Below are positions 39,415 to 49,371 of a stretch of 64,000 bases of DNA, piece after piece; within the stretch, counting starts at the first letter, position 1; the number at the start of each line of letters is the position of its first letter. Source of the DNA: Agromyces sp. NDB4Y10 (GTDB taxonomy: Bacteria; Actinomycetota; Actinomycetes; Actinomycetales; Microbacteriaceae). The notes beneath the pieces are model-generated. The model did no database searches. It had not been told where the DNA came from and worked only from the letters and a program-made list of their open reading frames with translations. The stretch spans positions 1 to 64,000 of the forward strand of contig NZ_LQGY01000050.1 of assembly GCF_001620055.1 (NCBI RefSeq). Direction: 5' to 3'. The position numbers and the translations under genes were made by a program.

Positions 39415-41075
39415 GCTCGCGCCTCCTCGACCAGGCGGACGACCTCCTCGAACTCGCGGCGGAGCACTGCGCGGGAGACGCCGTCGCGCTCGCCCGCATC
39501 CGGGAGCAGCGCGCACGTCTCCACGAGCCGCTGCGCGTTGCCATCGCGGGCATGGTCAAGGCGGGCAAGTCGACGCTGCTGAATGCCGTGATCGGCGAGG
39601 AAATTGCACCGACCGACGCGGGCGAGTGCACCAAGGTCATCGTCTGGTACCGGCATGGCGCCGCGCCGAGCATCACGGTGCACCTGCGCGACGGAGGGAC
39701 CCGGAGCCTGCCCGTCCGCCGGGTCGACGGGCGGCTCGTCATCGACCTGGAGCCGTCGACGCCCGACGAGGTCGAGCGCGTGATCGTCGAGTGGCCGTCC
39801 GGCCGCCTCGAAGACGTCACGCTCATCGACACGCCCGGCATCGCGTCGCTCTCCTCGGACATCTCCGCCCGCTCTGCGGCGTTCCTCACCCCGGATGCCA
39901 CGCCGTCCGAGGCCGACGCGGTCATCTACCTGACGCGCCACATGCACTCGGCGGACGTCGGCTTCCTGTCCGCCTTCCACGACCCGGCGGTCGCGCGATC
40001 GGGCACGGTGAACGCGATCGCCGTCCTCTCCCGCGCCGACGAGATCGGGGCGGGCCGGATCGATGCGCTCCTGTCGGCACGCTCCATCGCCGAGCGCTAC
40101 CGGACGGACGGCTCGCTGCGTTCGCTCGCGCTCGACGTCGTGCCGATCGCCGGACTGCTGGCCCAGTCGGCCCGCACGCTCCGCGAGCACGAGTTCGACG
40201 CCCTCCGCCGGTTGGCGCGTCTGGGACGGACCGACCGCGAGCGCATCCTCGTGTCGGTGGACCGGTTCGTCCGCGAGGACGCACCCATCGACGTGGCCGT
40301 GGACGAACGGCGGAACCTCCTCCAGCGCTTCGGGATGTTCGGCATCAGGATGGCCGCGGTCTCCATCCGGTCGGGACACCACGACGCGACCGCGCTGGCG
40401 GACGAGCTCTACCGGCGCTCCGGCATGGACGACCTCATCCACCTGGTCGGCGGGCAGTTCCGGGCGCGGTCGGACGCGCTGAAGGTCCGCTCGGCGCTGG
40501 CGGCGCTGCGCGCGCTGCTCGAGGAACGTCCGCCGGCTGCGGCATCCCTCATCGAACGGTCGGTCGAACGCCTCGAATCGAACGCGCACGAGCTACGGGA
40601 ACTCGCCCTGCTGTCGGCGGCGCGCACGGCGGGGCTCGGTCTCGGCCGTGCGGAGACCGCCGAGGCGGAGCGGCTGATCGGTGCCGGAGGCACGAGCGTC
40701 GAGGACCGGTTGGGTCTGCCGCCCGATGCCCCGCGCGAAGACGTGCACCGAGCGGCGACGGCGGCGCTGCAGCGCTGGCGCGCCCTCGCCGGCAGTCCCC
40801 TCCTCGATCGTTCCGCGGCCGAGGCCTGCGACGTGGTGACCCGCAGCTGCGAGGCGCTGGTGGTCGCCGCCGGTCCGGCGTCAGTCGAGCGCCGCCGGCT
40901 GCACCTCGCCCGCAGTCCGGAACCAGTGCCCGGCACCGGGGAACATCCCGGCGACCCACCCGGCCAGGGCCAGCGCGAACCCGCCGAGGAGCAGCACCTC
41001 GACGAGGATGCCGAACTCGGCAACCGTGAGGAAGGCGCTCCCGACGAGCGCCACGCCGGCGTGCACCACGAGTAG
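39411..41075 (+). CDS. Dynamin-like GTPase, second member (IniC-like)
   Basis: 554 residues. G1 is GMVKAGKST (47-55), G3 is DTPG (140-143), G4 is the degenerate SRAD in VLSRADEIG. A helical C-terminal half lacks an obvious membrane helix, unlike the first GTPase; the two probably work as a pair. The last ~65 residues (from RRRLHLARS) are polar low complexity and are read antisense to the end of the 40881-41495 gene over 195 bp. No stop codon in another frame explains this as a simple frameshift, but the tail may be non-conserved. Confidence 0.82.
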   Translation: MSSRLLDQADDLLELAAEHCAGDAVALARIREQRARLHEPLRVAIAGMVKAGKSTLLNAVIGEEIAPTDAGECTKVIVWYRHGAAPSITVHLRDGGTRSLPVRRVDGRLVIDLEPSTPDEVERVIVEWPSGRLEDVTLIDTPGIASLSSDISARSAAFLTPDATPSEADAVIYLTRHMHSADVGFLSAFHDPAVARSGTVNAIAVLSRADEIGAGRIDALLSARSIAERYRTDGSLRSLALDVVPIAGLLAQSARTLREHEFDALRRLARLGRTDRERILVSVDRFVREDAPIDVAVDERRNLLQRFGMFGIRMAAVSIRSGHHDATALADELYRRSGMDDLIHLVGGQFRARSDALKVRSALAALRALLEERPPAAASLIERSVERLESNAHELRELALLSAARTAGLGLGRAETAEAERLIGAGGTSVEDRLGLPPDAPREDVHRAATAALQRWRALAGSPLLDRSAAEACDVVTRSCEALVVAAGPASVERRRLHLARSPEPVPGTGEHPGDPPGQGQREPAEEQHLDEDAELGNREEGAPDERHAGVHHE

Positions 41076-41495
41076 GACGAGCTGCCCCCAACGCGCGCCG
41101 CCGCGCCGGTTGAGGATCATGGCGAGGAGGATCGCCTCCACCGTGACGACCACGCCGATCCCCGCGAGGCAGACCCAGTAGATGACGTCGACGAGCGTGG
41201 ACACCTCCGCCTCGTCGTACCCCGGGGAAAGGCGGAGCATCGTCTCCTCGAGCTCGGTCGAGATCGACTCCTGCGACAGGAACGCGATCAGCATGGTCGC
41301 GGCGGACAGGGTGAAGCTGAAGAGCCACAGGACGCGCGAGGTCTTCACCGACCGCGGCGGCGGCACCGCCTTGATGACCGGCGGACGCCGCTCGTCGACG
41401 AGGCTCGGCCGCTCGGGCGGAGCCGGCTCGTCGGCGCTGCCGCGCGCATCGTCGGTCTGCGGTGGACGCTCGTTCCCCCCGGAGGCGTCGGTCAT
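40881..41495 (-). CDS. Four-helix membrane protein of unknown function
   Basis: 204 residues. A polar N-terminus of about 50 residues precedes four hydrophobic segments: VLWLFSFTLSAATMLIAFL, an IYWVCLAGIGVVVTVEAILL segment, QLVLLVVHAGVALVGSAFL and FGILVEVLLLGGFALALAGW. Not recognised. It starts 9 nt after sseB, so it is the end of the his operon rather than part of the GTPase cluster, with which it converges and overlaps by 195 bp. Confidence 0.7.
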   Translation of the reverse strand: MTDASGGNERPPQTDDARGSADEPAPPERPSLVDERRPPVIKAVPPPRSVKTSRVLWLFSFTLSAATMLIAFLSQESISTELEETMLRLSPGYDEAEVSTLVDVIYWVCLAGIGVVVTVEAILLAMILNRRGGARWGQLVLLVVHAGVALVGSAFLTVAEFGILVEVLLLGGFALALAGWVAGMFPGAGHWFRTAGEVQPAALD

Positions 41496-41504
41496 GTCGT
41501 CAGC

Positions 41505-42311
41505 CTACGGCAGGCTCCCCGGCGACGGGGGCTCCGCCACGTCGCCCGTCAGTCGCACGGTGAGCGAATCCACGCCGGTGGCGATCGCGTCATCCGCCGC
41601 CCATCGGCGCGCGAGCCGCGTGGTGACGGCGTCGAGCTCGGCGCGCGTGAGGCCGGCCACGAGCCGCAGTCTGACGACCAGCTCGGGGCCACGCAGCCGC
41701 GCGTCCGCGTCGCCGGCCAGGAGGTCGACCCCGACCACGGCGAGTTCCCCGGACACCGAGCGCTCGAACGCCTCGCGAACGTCCGCCGATTCGAACGGCG
41801 GTCGCCACGGCTGCTGCTGCGCGACCGCCCAGACCGCGGGTCGGCGCAGGACGAACTCGGTGGGGCTTCCGGGATCGAGCACGACGAGCTCGGTGCCGTC
41901 GTCGGCGGCCGCCAGCGCGACGCGCACGCCGTCCGCCGGGACGGGCCGGGCCCCGGGGTTCCAGCGCGACATCGCCTCGACGGACCCGAACACGGGAAGG
42001 ACGCGCCGACCGTCGGGGCCCTCGACCGTGACGATCGAGAGCTCCTGGCTCTTGTCGACCGCATGGCCGTGGGCGCCGACCTCGGTCCCGCCGTCGCCGA
42101 GCTCGGCGAGCAGCGGGATCAGCAGGCGCGAGCCGCCGAACGCGGCGACCACGTCGGCCTGCCCCCCGTCGCCCGAGCGGAAGCGCTCGAGCGCGGCCCC
42201 GAGTTCCGGCGGCATCCGCCCGTCATCGCCCGCATGCGGGTTCGACTGGAACGACCGGCCGGCCCACGGGCGCCCGGCCGAGTCGGCGGCAGGGTCAGTG
42301 GGATGCGACAT
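41505..42311 (-). CDS. SseB family protein
   Basis: 268 residues. The middle ([28 protein letters not shown]) is the SseB N-terminal domain pattern found in actinobacterial proteins beside hisA/priA. A second, less conserved domain follows from about residue 150. The ATG at 42311 overlaps the priA 3' end by 17 bp. Function unknown; cytoplasmic. Confidence 0.75.
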   Translation of the reverse strand: MSHPTDPAADSAGRPWAGRSFQSNPHAGDDGRMPPELGAALERFRSGDGGQADVVAAFGGSRLLIPLLAELGDGGTEVGAHGHAVDKSQELSIVTVEGPDGRRVLPVFGSVEAMSRWNPGARPVPADGVRVALAAADDGTELVVLDPGSPTEFVLRRPAVWAVAQQQPWRPPFESADVREAFERSVSGELAVVGVDLLAGDADARLRGPELVVRLRLVAGLTRAELDAVTTRLARRWAADDAIATGVDSLTVRLTGDVAEPPSPGSLP

Positions 42312-43041
42312 CCAGCGCCTCGGGCAGCGTGAACGCGCCCGCGTAGAGGGCCTTGCCGATGATGGCGCCCTCGAGGCCCTGCGGCACGAGCTGGCGCAGC
42401 GCGGCGATGTCGTCGAGGCTCGAGACGCCGCCCGACGCGATGACGGGCCGGCGCGTGCGCTCCATGATCTGCTGGAGCAGCTCGAGGTTCGGCCCCTGCA
42501 GCGTGCCGTCCTTGGTGACATCCGTCACGACGTAGCGCGCCGCGCCCGCCTCCTCGAGGCGATCCATGACGTGCCAGAGGTCGCCGCCGTCCTTGGTCCA
42601 GCCGCGCGCCGCGAGCGTGTGCCCGCGAACGTCGAGGCCGATCGCGATGGCCTCGCCGTACTGCGCGATGACCGACGCCGCCCACTCCGGGTTCTCGAGG
42701 GCGGCCGTGCCGAGGTTGATGCGCTTGGCACCGATCGCGAGCGCGTGCTCGAGCGACCGGTCGTCGCGGATGCCGCCCGAGAGCTCGACGTTCACGCCGC
42801 GGACCTGCTTGATCACCTTCTTCAGGACCGAGGCGTTCGACCCGCGACCGAACGCGGCGTCGAGGTCGACGAGGTGGATCCACTCGGCGCCCTGGTCGGC
42901 CCAGTCCGCCGCGGCGTCCACGGGGTCGCCGTAGCTGGTCTCGGTGCCCGCCTCGCCCTGCGTCAGGCGGACCGCCTTGCCCCCTGCCACGTCGACTGCG
43001 GGAAGCAGTACCAGGCGGGGGCTCTTGCTGAACTCACTCAT
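42295..43041 (-). CDS. priA: Bifunctional HisA/TrpF isomerase
   Basis: 248 residues, (beta-alpha)8 barrel. [18 protein letters not shown] opens with the first catalytic Asp region; [14 protein letters not shown] carries the second; phosphate sites are in ELSGGIRDD and IASGGVSS. In actinobacteria this enzyme, PriA, serves both histidine (ProFAR) and tryptophan (PRA) pathways; I see no separate trpF here. ATG 43041 is preferred to GTG 43044 because GAGG is then 6 nt upstream. Confidence 0.93.
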   Translation of the reverse strand: MSEFSKSPRLVLLPAVDVAGGKAVRLTQGEAGTETSYGDPVDAAADWADQGAEWIHLVDLDAAFGRGSNASVLKKVIKQVRGVNVELSGGIRDDRSLEHALAIGAKRINLGTAALENPEWAASVIAQYGEAIAIGLDVRGHTLAARGWTKDGGDLWHVMDRLEEAGAARYVVTDVTKDGTLQGPNLELLQQIMERTRRPVIASGGVSSLDDIAALRQLVPQGLEGAIIGKALYAGAFTLPEALDVASH

Positions 43042-43143
43042 CACTGTCCTCGAATCGGATGCCGCGAGAATCGCGACTTCGGCACAGTCACAGCATCCTA
43101 GCCCGCTGCGTGCCGGTCATGACGAACCGAAGGCCCACCGCCG

Positions 43144-43782
43144 TCAGGCGAACGAGCCGATCCAGTTCGCGAGCAGTCGGATGCCGGCATCCGACGACTT
43201 CTCGGGATGGAACTGCGTGGCCGACAGCGGGCCGTTCTCGACCGCGGCGAGGAACCGCCCGCCGTGCTCGGCCCAGGTCAGCCTCGGCTGCGGGAACGGC
43301 GGCATGACGTCGAGGTGCCACTCCTGCGCGGCGTAGGAGTGCACGAAGTAGAAGCGCTCGCCCTCGAGTCCGCGGAACAGCACGGACCCCTCGTCGGGTC
43401 GGACCGTGTTCCACCCCATGTGCGGCAGCACCTCGGAGGGCAGCTCGCGCACGGTGCCCGGCCATTCGCCGAGCCCCTCGGTGTCGACGCCGCGCTCGAC
43501 GCCGTGCTCGAACATCACCTGCATGCCCACGCAGATGCCGAGCACCGGGCGACCGCCGGCGAGGCGCCGGTCGATGAGCTCGTCGCCCCGGACGGCCCGG
43601 AGCCCGTCCATCACGGCCGCGAACGCGCCCACGCCGGGCACGAGCAGCCCGTCGGCCTCCATGACGGCGCGCCGGTCGGCGGTGAGCTGCACCTCCGCAC
43701 CCGCGCGCTCGAGGGCCTTCGCGGCCGAGTGCACGTTGCCCGAGCCGTAGTCGAGCACCGCCACGCGAGGGGTGCGGCTCAC
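43144..43782 (-). CDS. hisH: Imidazole glycerol phosphate synthase, glutaminase subunit
   Basis: 212 residues, class I glutamine amidotransferase supplying ammonia to HisF. The nucleophile is in GICVGMQ near residue 84; His and Glu of the triad are in ATQFHPEKS near the C-terminus. Overlaps hisB by four bases. HisF is not encoded in this window. The 3' end holds a perfect 20-bp palindrome at 43176-43195 built on the GGATGCC heptamer. Confidence 0.95.
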   Translation of the reverse strand: MSRTPRVAVLDYGSGNVHSAAKALERAGAEVQLTADRRAVMEADGLLVPGVGAFAAVMDGLRAVRGDELIDRRLAGGRPVLGICVGMQVMFEHGVERGVDTEGLGEWPGTVRELPSEVLPHMGWNTVRPDEGSVLFRGLEGERFYFVHSYAAQEWHLDVMPPFPQPRLTWAEHGGRFLAAVENGPLSATQFHPEKSSDAGIRLLANWIGSFA

Positions 43783-44393
43783 AGCGCGCCCTTCGTCGAG
43801 GGGATGCCGCTCACGAGCGGATCGTGCGCCTTGGCCTGCCGGAACGCGCGTGCGAACGCCTTGAACTCGGCTTCGGCGATGTGGTGCGGGTCGCGCCCGC
43901 CCAGCACCGTCACGTGCACCGTGAGTCCCGCGTTGAACGTGATCGCCTCGAACACGTGCCGCACCATCGAGCCGGTGAAGTGCCCGCCGATGAGGTGGAA
44001 CTCGTACCCGGCCGGCTCGCCCGTGTGCACGAGGTACGGCCGCCCCGAGATGTCGACCACGGCCTGGGCGAGCGCCTCGTCGAGCGGGACGAGCGCGTCG
44101 CCGTAGCGGGAGATGCCCCGCTTGTCGCCGAGCGCCTGCCGGATCGCGGTGCCGAGGACGATGGCAACGTCCTCCACGGTGTGGTGCACGTCGATCTCGA
44201 TGTCGCCCTTCGCGCGCACGGTGAGGTCGGTCAGCGAGTGCTTCGCGAACGCCGTGAGCAGGTGGTCGTAGAACGGCACGGTGGTCTCGATGTCGCTGCG
44301 GCCGGTGCCGTCGAGGTCGATCGAGAGGTCGATGCTCGACTCGCTGGTCTCGCGCTGCACGCGCGCGGTGCGCGCGGGGCGGTCGGTGGTCAT
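43779..44393 (-). CDS. hisB: Imidazoleglycerol-phosphate dehydratase
   Basis: 204 residues, manganese-dependent dehydratase, monofunctional form. Metal-binding motifs are [11 protein letters not shown] and the second HHxxE-type site ([17 protein letters not shown]); [17 protein letters not shown] is also typical. TAGGAT ends 6 nt before the ATG, so hisB may have its own leaderless promoter besides transcription from hisC. Confidence 0.95.
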   Translation of the reverse strand: MTTDRPARTARVQRETSESSIDLSIDLDGTGRSDIETTVPFYDHLLTAFAKHSLTDLTVRAKGDIEIDVHHTVEDVAIVLGTAIRQALGDKRGISRYGDALVPLDEALAQAVVDISGRPYLVHTGEPAGYEFHLIGGHFTGSMVRHVFEAITFNAGLTVHVTVLGGRDPHHIAEAEFKAFARAFRQAKAHDPLVSGIPSTKGAL

Positions 44394-44399
44394 GCGGTC

Positions 44400-44405
44400 A
44401 TCCTA
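44400..44405 (-). promoter_or_regulatory. -10 element of hisB, leaderless
   Basis: TAGGAT on the minus strand ends 6 nt before the hisB ATG, in the 44-bp gap after hisC. Confidence 0.4.
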
Positions 44406-44437
44406 TTCAGGCAGCCCGTGCGATGCCCGGGCGGTGG

Positions 44438-45535
44438 TCAGGGGGTCGAAGCGGATGCAGCCGGCGCGAACGCCGCCATCGCCTCGAGGAACGCGGTCGT
44501 CTCCGCCTCGGTTCCCGCGGTGACTCGCAGGCAGCCGGGCAGCCCGATCTCGCGGATCAGGATGCCGCGCTCGAGCAGCGCCTCGAACACGGCGTGCGGG
44601 TCGTCCACGCCGCCGAACAGCACGAAGTTCGCGCCGCTGCGGTACGGCCGGTAGCCGAGCACCGTGAGTTCGCGGGTGATGCGATCGCGCTGGGCGCGGA
44701 TCTCGTCGACCATCGCCAGCATCTCGTCGGCGTGGGCGAGCGCGCCGAGGGCGGCCGCCTGGGTGAGGGCCGACAGGTGGTACGGCAGGCGCACGAGCCG
44801 GAGCGCATCGATGACGGCGGGGTCGGCGGCGAGGTAGCCGACGCGGGCCCCGGCGAACGCGAAGGCCTTGCTCATCGTCCGCGAGACGAGCAGTCGCGGC
44901 CGACCGGGCAGCAGGGTCAGCGCGCTCGGCGACCCGGGATCGGCGAACTCCTGGTAGGCCTCGTCGACGACGACCACGCCGCGCGCCGCGTCGGCGACGG
45001 CCTCGATCGTCTCGAGGGTGAGCGGAGTGCCCGTGGGGTTGTTCGGCGAGCAGAGGAGGACGATGTCGGGGTCGTGGCGCTCGATGGCCGCGACGGCGGT
45101 CTCGGGGGTGAGCTCGAAGTCGGCGTCGCGGTCGGCGGTGATCCACCCGGTGCCGGTGCCCGACGCCAGAAGCCCGTACATCGAATACGTGGGGCCGAAG
45201 CCGAGCGCCGTGCGCCCGGGGCCGCCGAACGCCTGCAGGACGTGCTGCAACACCTCGTTCGACCCGTTCGCCGCCCAGAGCTGCTCGGGCGCGAGGCCGT
45301 GGCCGAGGTACTCGGCGAGTGCGACTCGGAGGCGACTGAACTCGCGGTCCGGGTAGCGGTTGAGTCCGATGATCGCGGCGGCGACCCGGGCGACGATGTC
45401 GTGGGCGACGTCCTCCGGGATCGGGTGGGTGTTCTCGTTGACGTTCAGCGCCACGGGCACGTGCTTCTGCGGCGCACCATACGGGGACTTGCCGCGCAGG
45501 TCGTCGCGGATGGGCAGGTCGTCGAGACTCGTCAC
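44438..45535 (-). CDS. hisC: Histidinol-phosphate aminotransferase
   Basis: 365 residues, class I/II PLP aminotransferase. [12 protein letters not shown] and [12 protein letters not shown] are family features; the Schiff-base Lys lies in [17 protein letters not shown]. The GTG start at 45535 has TAGCAT ending 6 nt upstream, so the operon looks leaderless and cannot carry a his leader peptide here. hisD is not in the window. Confidence 0.94.
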   Translation of the reverse strand: MTSLDDLPIRDDLRGKSPYGAPQKHVPVALNVNENTHPIPEDVAHDIVARVAAAIIGLNRYPDREFSRLRVALAEYLGHGLAPEQLWAANGSNEVLQHVLQAFGGPGRTALGFGPTYSMYGLLASGTGTGWITADRDADFELTPETAVAAIERHDPDIVLLCSPNNPTGTPLTLETIEAVADAARGVVVVDEAYQEFADPGSPSALTLLPGRPRLLVSRTMSKAFAFAGARVGYLAADPAVIDALRLVRLPYHLSALTQAAALGALAHADEMLAMVDEIRAQRDRITRELTVLGYRPYRSGANFVLFGGVDDPHAVFEALLERGILIREIGLPGCLRVTAGTEAETTAFLEAMAAFAPAASASTP

Positions 45536-45541
45536 CGATCA

Positions 45542-45547
45542 ATGCTA
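45542..45547 (-). promoter_or_regulatory. -10 element of the his operon, leaderless
   Basis: TAGCAT on the minus strand ends 6 nt before the hisC GTG at 45535. Confidence 0.45.
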
Positions 45548-45603
45548 TCCGCGCGCCGATCCCGGAATGCCGAGTGCGACCGCGGGTGACGCGGCGCCCG
45601 GAT

Positions 45604-45981
45604 TCAGTCGACGACGGGCAGCGCGAGTTCCTGACCGGGCTGGACCACCGCGGTCGCCAGGCCGTTCAGCCGCATGATCTCGAGGATCACCTCGCGGGGG
45701 TCCTCCGACGGGGCGACCGTCTCGGCGATGCCCCAGAGCGTGTCGCCCGCCCCGACGACGACCGTCTCGAAGGCCACCGGCGCGACCCCGTCGTCGATGC
45801 CCGCGACGGCACCGCCGGAGGACAGCGCCCCGACGAGCACGGCGATGACGATCGGCACGGCGGCGAGCCCGGTCAGGACGACCCGACCACGACGCGTCAG
45901 CCGGAGCCGCGTGCGCACGCCGCATGCGCCGAACGCCGGCACCGACGGACCACCGGTGGGGCCCATGACCACTGCACTCAT
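45604..45981 (-). CDS. Membrane-anchored LysM protein divergent from lexA, probable SOS cell-division inhibitor
   Basis: 125 residues. A basic N-terminus precedes one membrane helix (34-56), and a LysM peptidoglycan-binding domain fills about 73-123 ([15 protein letters not shown] to [11 protein letters not shown]). It lies divergent from lexA with an SOS-type box over its promoter. That is the arrangement of Bacillus yneA and mycobacterial Rv2719c, LysM proteins that act on division or wall growth during DNA damage. Strong ribosome site GAGGAGGTG. Assignment rests on layout and domain, not sequence identity. Confidence 0.75.
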   Translation of the reverse strand: MSAVVMGPTGGPSVPAFGACGVRTRLRLTRRGRVVLTGLAAVPIVIAVLVGALSSGGAVAGIDDGVAPVAFETVVVGAGDTLWGIAETVAPSEDPREVILEIMRLNGLATAVVQPGQELALPVVD

Positions 45982-46048
45982 TCCGCACCTCCTCGGGAGA
46001 GCCCGCATCCGGCCCTCGGCCGGGAGGGCCGGATGCGAAGCTGTGTTC

Positions 46049-46079
46049 CGAATATATCTTCGAACATTCGCACCTGCAA
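46049..46079 (-). promoter_or_regulatory. Promoter and SOS-type box of the LysM gene
   Basis: Minus strand: TTGCAG (46079-46074), 17-nt spacer, TATATT (46056-46051). The imperfect LexA-type dyad CGAATATATCTTCG (46049-46062) covers the -10. Confidence 0.55.
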
Positions 46080-46122
46080 GGACCGTGGGTGGGAGTTTCG
46101 GCCCCGAATCGCGCGACACACT

Positions 46123-46162
46123 CGAACGGATGTTTGTCGCGAGCGCATCAGGCGGATACAGT
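46123..46162 (+). promoter_or_regulatory. SOS box and promoter of lexA
   Basis: CGAACGGATGTTTG (46123-46136) differs by one base from the actinobacterial SOS consensus CGAAC-N4-GTTCG. It overlaps the -35 TTGTCG (46134-46139); after 17 bp comes the -10 TACAGT (46157-46162), 5 nt before the lexA ATG. This fits LexA autorepression. Confidence 0.65.
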
Positions 46163-46167
46163 TTCGA

Positions 46168-46929
46168 ATGTCCGACGACAGTCGAACACCGACCACCGAC
46201 ATCCGGGCCACGGCGGCCCCGACGAGAGGCCACGACGTGAGCATCGACATCGACCGGGCACCGGGCGCGAGCGGTCGATCGCGGCGGCGCAAGGGGCTGA
46301 GCGCCAAGCAGCTGGCCATCCTCGAGGTCATCCGCGGGTCGGTCGCCGAACGCGGCTATCCGCCGAGCATGCGCGAGATCGGCGACGCGGTCGGCCTGTC
46401 GTCGCTCTCGAGCGTCACGCACCAGCTCAACCAGCTCGAGCTCGCCGGCTACCTGCGCCGCGACCCCAACCGTCCGCGTGCGCTCGAGATCCTCATCGAC
46501 GCCCCGGGCACCGAGTCGCGCCAGCCCACGGTCGCCGAGGCGCCGTCGGTCGGCGACGCCACGATGGTGCCGCTCGTCGGGCGCATCGCCGCGGGCGTGC
46601 CGATCACGGCCGAGCAGCAGGTCGAAGAGGTGTTCCCGCTCCCCCGCCAGCTCGTCGGCAAGGGTGAGCTGTTCATCCTCAAGGTCGTCGGCGACTCGAT
46701 GATCGATGCCGCGATCTGCGACGGCGACTGGGTCGTCGTGCGCTCGCAGCCGACGGCCGAGAACGGCGAGATCGTCGCGGCGATGCTCGACGGCGAGGCG
46801 ACCGTCAAGGTCTTCCGCCAGCGCGACGGCCACACCTGGCTGCTCCCCCGCAACACGGCGTTCGAGCCGATCCTCGGCGATCAGGCCGAGGTGCTCGGCA
46901 AGGTCGTGGCGGTCCTGCGGGCGGTCTGA
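46168..46929 (+). CDS. lexA: SOS response repressor LexA
   Basis: 253 residues. A low-complexity N-terminus of about 45 residues precedes the winged helix-turn-helix ([20 protein letters not shown] to [10 protein letters not shown]). The RecA-stimulated self-cleavage bond is Ala142-Gly143 in RIAAGVPI; the catalytic pair is Ser177 (VGDSMID) and Lys214 (ATVKVF). ATG 46168 fits a leaderless transcript from TACAGT; GTG 46237, with GAGAGG upstream, is the alternative. Confidence 0.95.
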   Translation: MSDDSRTPTTDIRATAAPTRGHDVSIDIDRAPGASGRSRRRKGLSAKQLAILEVIRGSVAERGYPPSMREIGDAVGLSSLSSVTHQLNQLELAGYLRRDPNRPRALEILIDAPGTESRQPTVAEAPSVGDATMVPLVGRIAAGVPITAEQQVEEVFPLPRQLVGKGELFILKVVGDSMIDAAICDGDWVVVRSQPTAENGEIVAAMLDGEATVKVFRQRDGHTWLLPRNTAFEPILGDQAEVLGKVVAVLRAV

Positions 46930-46977
46930 GCTCCGACCCCTCCGACGTCGGTCACGGCCCGGCACCGGGCATGGCGA

Positions 46978-47015
46978 GGGGCGGATGCCGCAGCGCGCGC
47001 CGCGGCATCCGCCCC
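46978..47015. terminator. Bidirectional terminator between lexA and metE
   Basis: Perfect 14-bp inverted repeat GGGGCGGATGCCGC (46978-46991) and GCGGCATCCGCCCC (47002-47015) with a 10-nt loop, in the 96-bp gap between convergent genes. It contains the GGATGCC heptamer. Confidence 0.65.
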
Positions 47016-47025
47016 GCTGCTCCGC

Positions 47026-49371
47026 TCAGCCGGCGGTCGCGCCGACCGCGACCCCCTCGCGCACCGCGCGCGTGGCCTCGACGATGTTCGCGAGCGACGC
47101 CACCGTCTCGTCGTACCCGCGGGTCTTGAGCCCGCAGTCGGGGTTCACCCACAGGCGACCGGCCGGCACGCCGTCGACGGCGCGTTCGAGCAGCGAGCGG
47201 ACCTCCTCGACGCTCGGCACCCGCGGCGAGTGGATGTCGTAGACGCCCGGGCCGACGCCGTGGTCGAAGCCGCTCGCGGCGAGGTCGTCGACGACCTCCA
47301 TGCGGCTGCGCGCCGCCTCGATCGAGGTCACGTCGGCGTCCAGCTCGCGGATCGCGTCGATGACCACGCCGAACTCGGAGTAGCAGAGGTGGGTGTGCAC
47401 CTGCGTCGCGGGCGCGGCGCCGCCCGTGGCCAGCCGGAACGAGCCGACCGACCAGTCGAGGTAGGCGGGCTGGTCGGCGCGCTTCAGCGGGAGCAGCTCC
47501 CGCAGGGCCGGCTCGTCGACCTGGATCACGCGGATGCCGGCGGCCTCGAGGTCGGCGATCTCGTCGCGCAGCGCGAGGGCCACCTGACGCGCGGTGTCGC
47601 CGAGCGGCTGGTCGTCGCGGACGAACGACCACGCGAGGATCGTCACGGGACCCGTGAGCATGCCCTTCACGGGCTTGCCCGACAGCGACTGCGCGTACGC
47701 CGACCACTCGACCGTCATGGGCGCCGGACGCGACACGTCGCCCCAGAGGATCGACGGGCGCGTGCAGCGCGAGCCGTACGACTGCACCCAACCGTGCTGC
47801 GTGACCGCGAAGCCGTCGAGCAGCTCGGCGAAGTACTGCACCATGTCGTTGCGCTCCGGCTCGCCGTGCACGAGCACGTCGAGGCCGAGGTCCTCCTGCA
47901 GGCGGATGACGCGCGCGATCTCCTCGCGCATGAGCTCGCGGTAGGCGGCATCCGTCAGCTCGCCCTTCACGAGCCGGGCGCGGGCGCGACGGATGTCGGC
48001 CGTCTGCGGGAACGATCCGATCGTCGTCGTCGGCAGCGCGGGCAGGTCGAGGTCCTCCTGCGCGGCGACGCGGGCCTCGTAGGCGGCGCGGGCGAAGGCT
48101 CCGGCGTCGAGGGCGGCGAGGCGGTCGCGGACCGCCGGCACGCGCACGCCCGGGGCGGCGGCGCGGTCGGCGAGGGCGACGGATGCCGCGTCGAGCTCGG
48201 CCGCGATCGCCTCGCGGCCCTCGGCGAGGCCGCGCGCGAGCACCGCGACCTGGGCGACCTTCTGGTCGGCGAACGCGAGCCAGCTCACGAGGCGGGCGTC
48301 CAGCGCGGACTCGTCCTCCACGTCGTGCGGCACGTGCAGCAGCGACGTCGACGTCGACACGGCGACGGAGCCGGAACGCGACCGGAGCGCCTCCGCGCGC
48401 TCGAACGCGCGCTCGAGGTCGCCGCGCCAGATGTTGTGGCCGTCGACGACGCCCGCGACCAGGGCCTTCCCGGCGAGCGCCTCCTCGGTCACCGCGTCGA
48501 GCCGGTCCGGCAGGTCGCCGCGGACCAGGTCGAACCCGATCGCCTCGACCGGGGTCGACGCGAGCGCGGGCAGGGCGTCGTCGAGCGACCCGTACGGAGC
48601 GGCGACGAGGATCGCCGGGCGGTCGTCGCGCGCGCCGAGCGCGTCGTAGGCGATCCCGACCGCCTCGAGGACCCGTTCGCGCGGTTCGTCGAGGCTCTCG
48701 CTCACGAGGGCGGGCTCGTCGAGCTGCACCCACTCGGCACCCGCGCGGGCGAGCTCGTCGAGGAGCCGCTCGTACACGGGCACCAGGTCGGCCAGGCGAT
48801 CGATGGGGCGGAAGCCCTCGGGCGCGTCATCCGCCGCCTTGGCCAGGAGCAGGAAGGTCACCGGGCCGACGAGCACCGGCCGGGTCGCGAAGCCGCCCTC
48901 GCGGGCCTCGCGGACCGGCGCCACGAGCGCCTCCACGTGGGGCGCGAACGCCGTGTCGGGGCCGATCTCGGGCACGAGGTAGTGGTAGTTCGAGTCGAAC
49001 CACTTCGTCATCTCGAGTGGCGCGTCGGCGCCCTCGCCGCGCGCGACGGTGAAGTAGCCGGCGAGGTCGAGGCGCCCGTCGGCGTCGAGCAGCCGGTGGA
49101 AGCGCGCGGGGATCGCGCCGACCGCGACCGCGGCGTCGAGCACCTGGTCGTAGTACGAGAAGCTCTCGGGGATCGCCGAGTCGGTGCGGCCGAGGCCGAG
49201 CGCGGCGAGTCGCTCGCGCGTGGCGGCGCGGAGCCCGGCGGCGGTGCGCTCGAGCTCGTCGGCGTCGATGCGGCCGGCCCAGAACGCCTCGACGGCGTGC
49301 TTGAGCTCGCGGCGCCGCCCGATGCGGGGGTAGCCGAGGATGGTTCCGGCGGGGAAGGCGGGTGCGGTCAT
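47026..49371 (-). CDS. metE: Cobalamin-independent methionine synthase
   Basis: 781 residues. It methylates homocysteine from methyltetrahydrofolate-polyglutamate. Two barrels are visible; the C-terminal zinc ligands lie in HTHLCYSEF and [13 protein letters not shown], and [10 protein letters not shown] marks the catalytic barrel. Length is normal. Its ATG overlaps the metF stop (ATGA), so methyl donor and acceptor steps are co-translated. Confidence 0.96.
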   Translation of the reverse strand: MTAPAFPAGTILGYPRIGRRRELKHAVEAFWAGRIDADELERTAAGLRAATRERLAALGLGRTDSAIPESFSYYDQVLDAAVAVGAIPARFHRLLDADGRLDLAGYFTVARGEGADAPLEMTKWFDSNYHYLVPEIGPDTAFAPHVEALVAPVREAREGGFATRPVLVGPVTFLLLAKAADDAPEGFRPIDRLADLVPVYERLLDELARAGAEWVQLDEPALVSESLDEPRERVLEAVGIAYDALGARDDRPAILVAAPYGSLDDALPALASTPVEAIGFDLVRGDLPDRLDAVTEEALAGKALVAGVVDGHNIWRGDLERAFERAEALRSRSGSVAVSTSTSLLHVPHDVEDESALDARLVSWLAFADQKVAQVAVLARGLAEGREAIAAELDAASVALADRAAAPGVRVPAVRDRLAALDAGAFARAAYEARVAAQEDLDLPALPTTTIGSFPQTADIRRARARLVKGELTDAAYRELMREEIARVIRLQEDLGLDVLVHGEPERNDMVQYFAELLDGFAVTQHGWVQSYGSRCTRPSILWGDVSRPAPMTVEWSAYAQSLSGKPVKGMLTGPVTILAWSFVRDDQPLGDTARQVALALRDEIADLEAAGIRVIQVDEPALRELLPLKRADQPAYLDWSVGSFRLATGGAAPATQVHTHLCYSEFGVVIDAIRELDADVTSIEAARSRMEVVDDLAASGFDHGVGPGVYDIHSPRVPSVEEVRSLLERAVDGVPAGRLWVNPDCGLKTRGYDETVASLANIVEATRAVREGVAVGATAG

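Noticed and set aside
39411-41075. Frameshift or lost stop codon explaining the GTPase tail
   Set aside because: The other two frames show no stop just after 40860, so a single indel would not restore an obvious end. Kept as an overlap finding instead.
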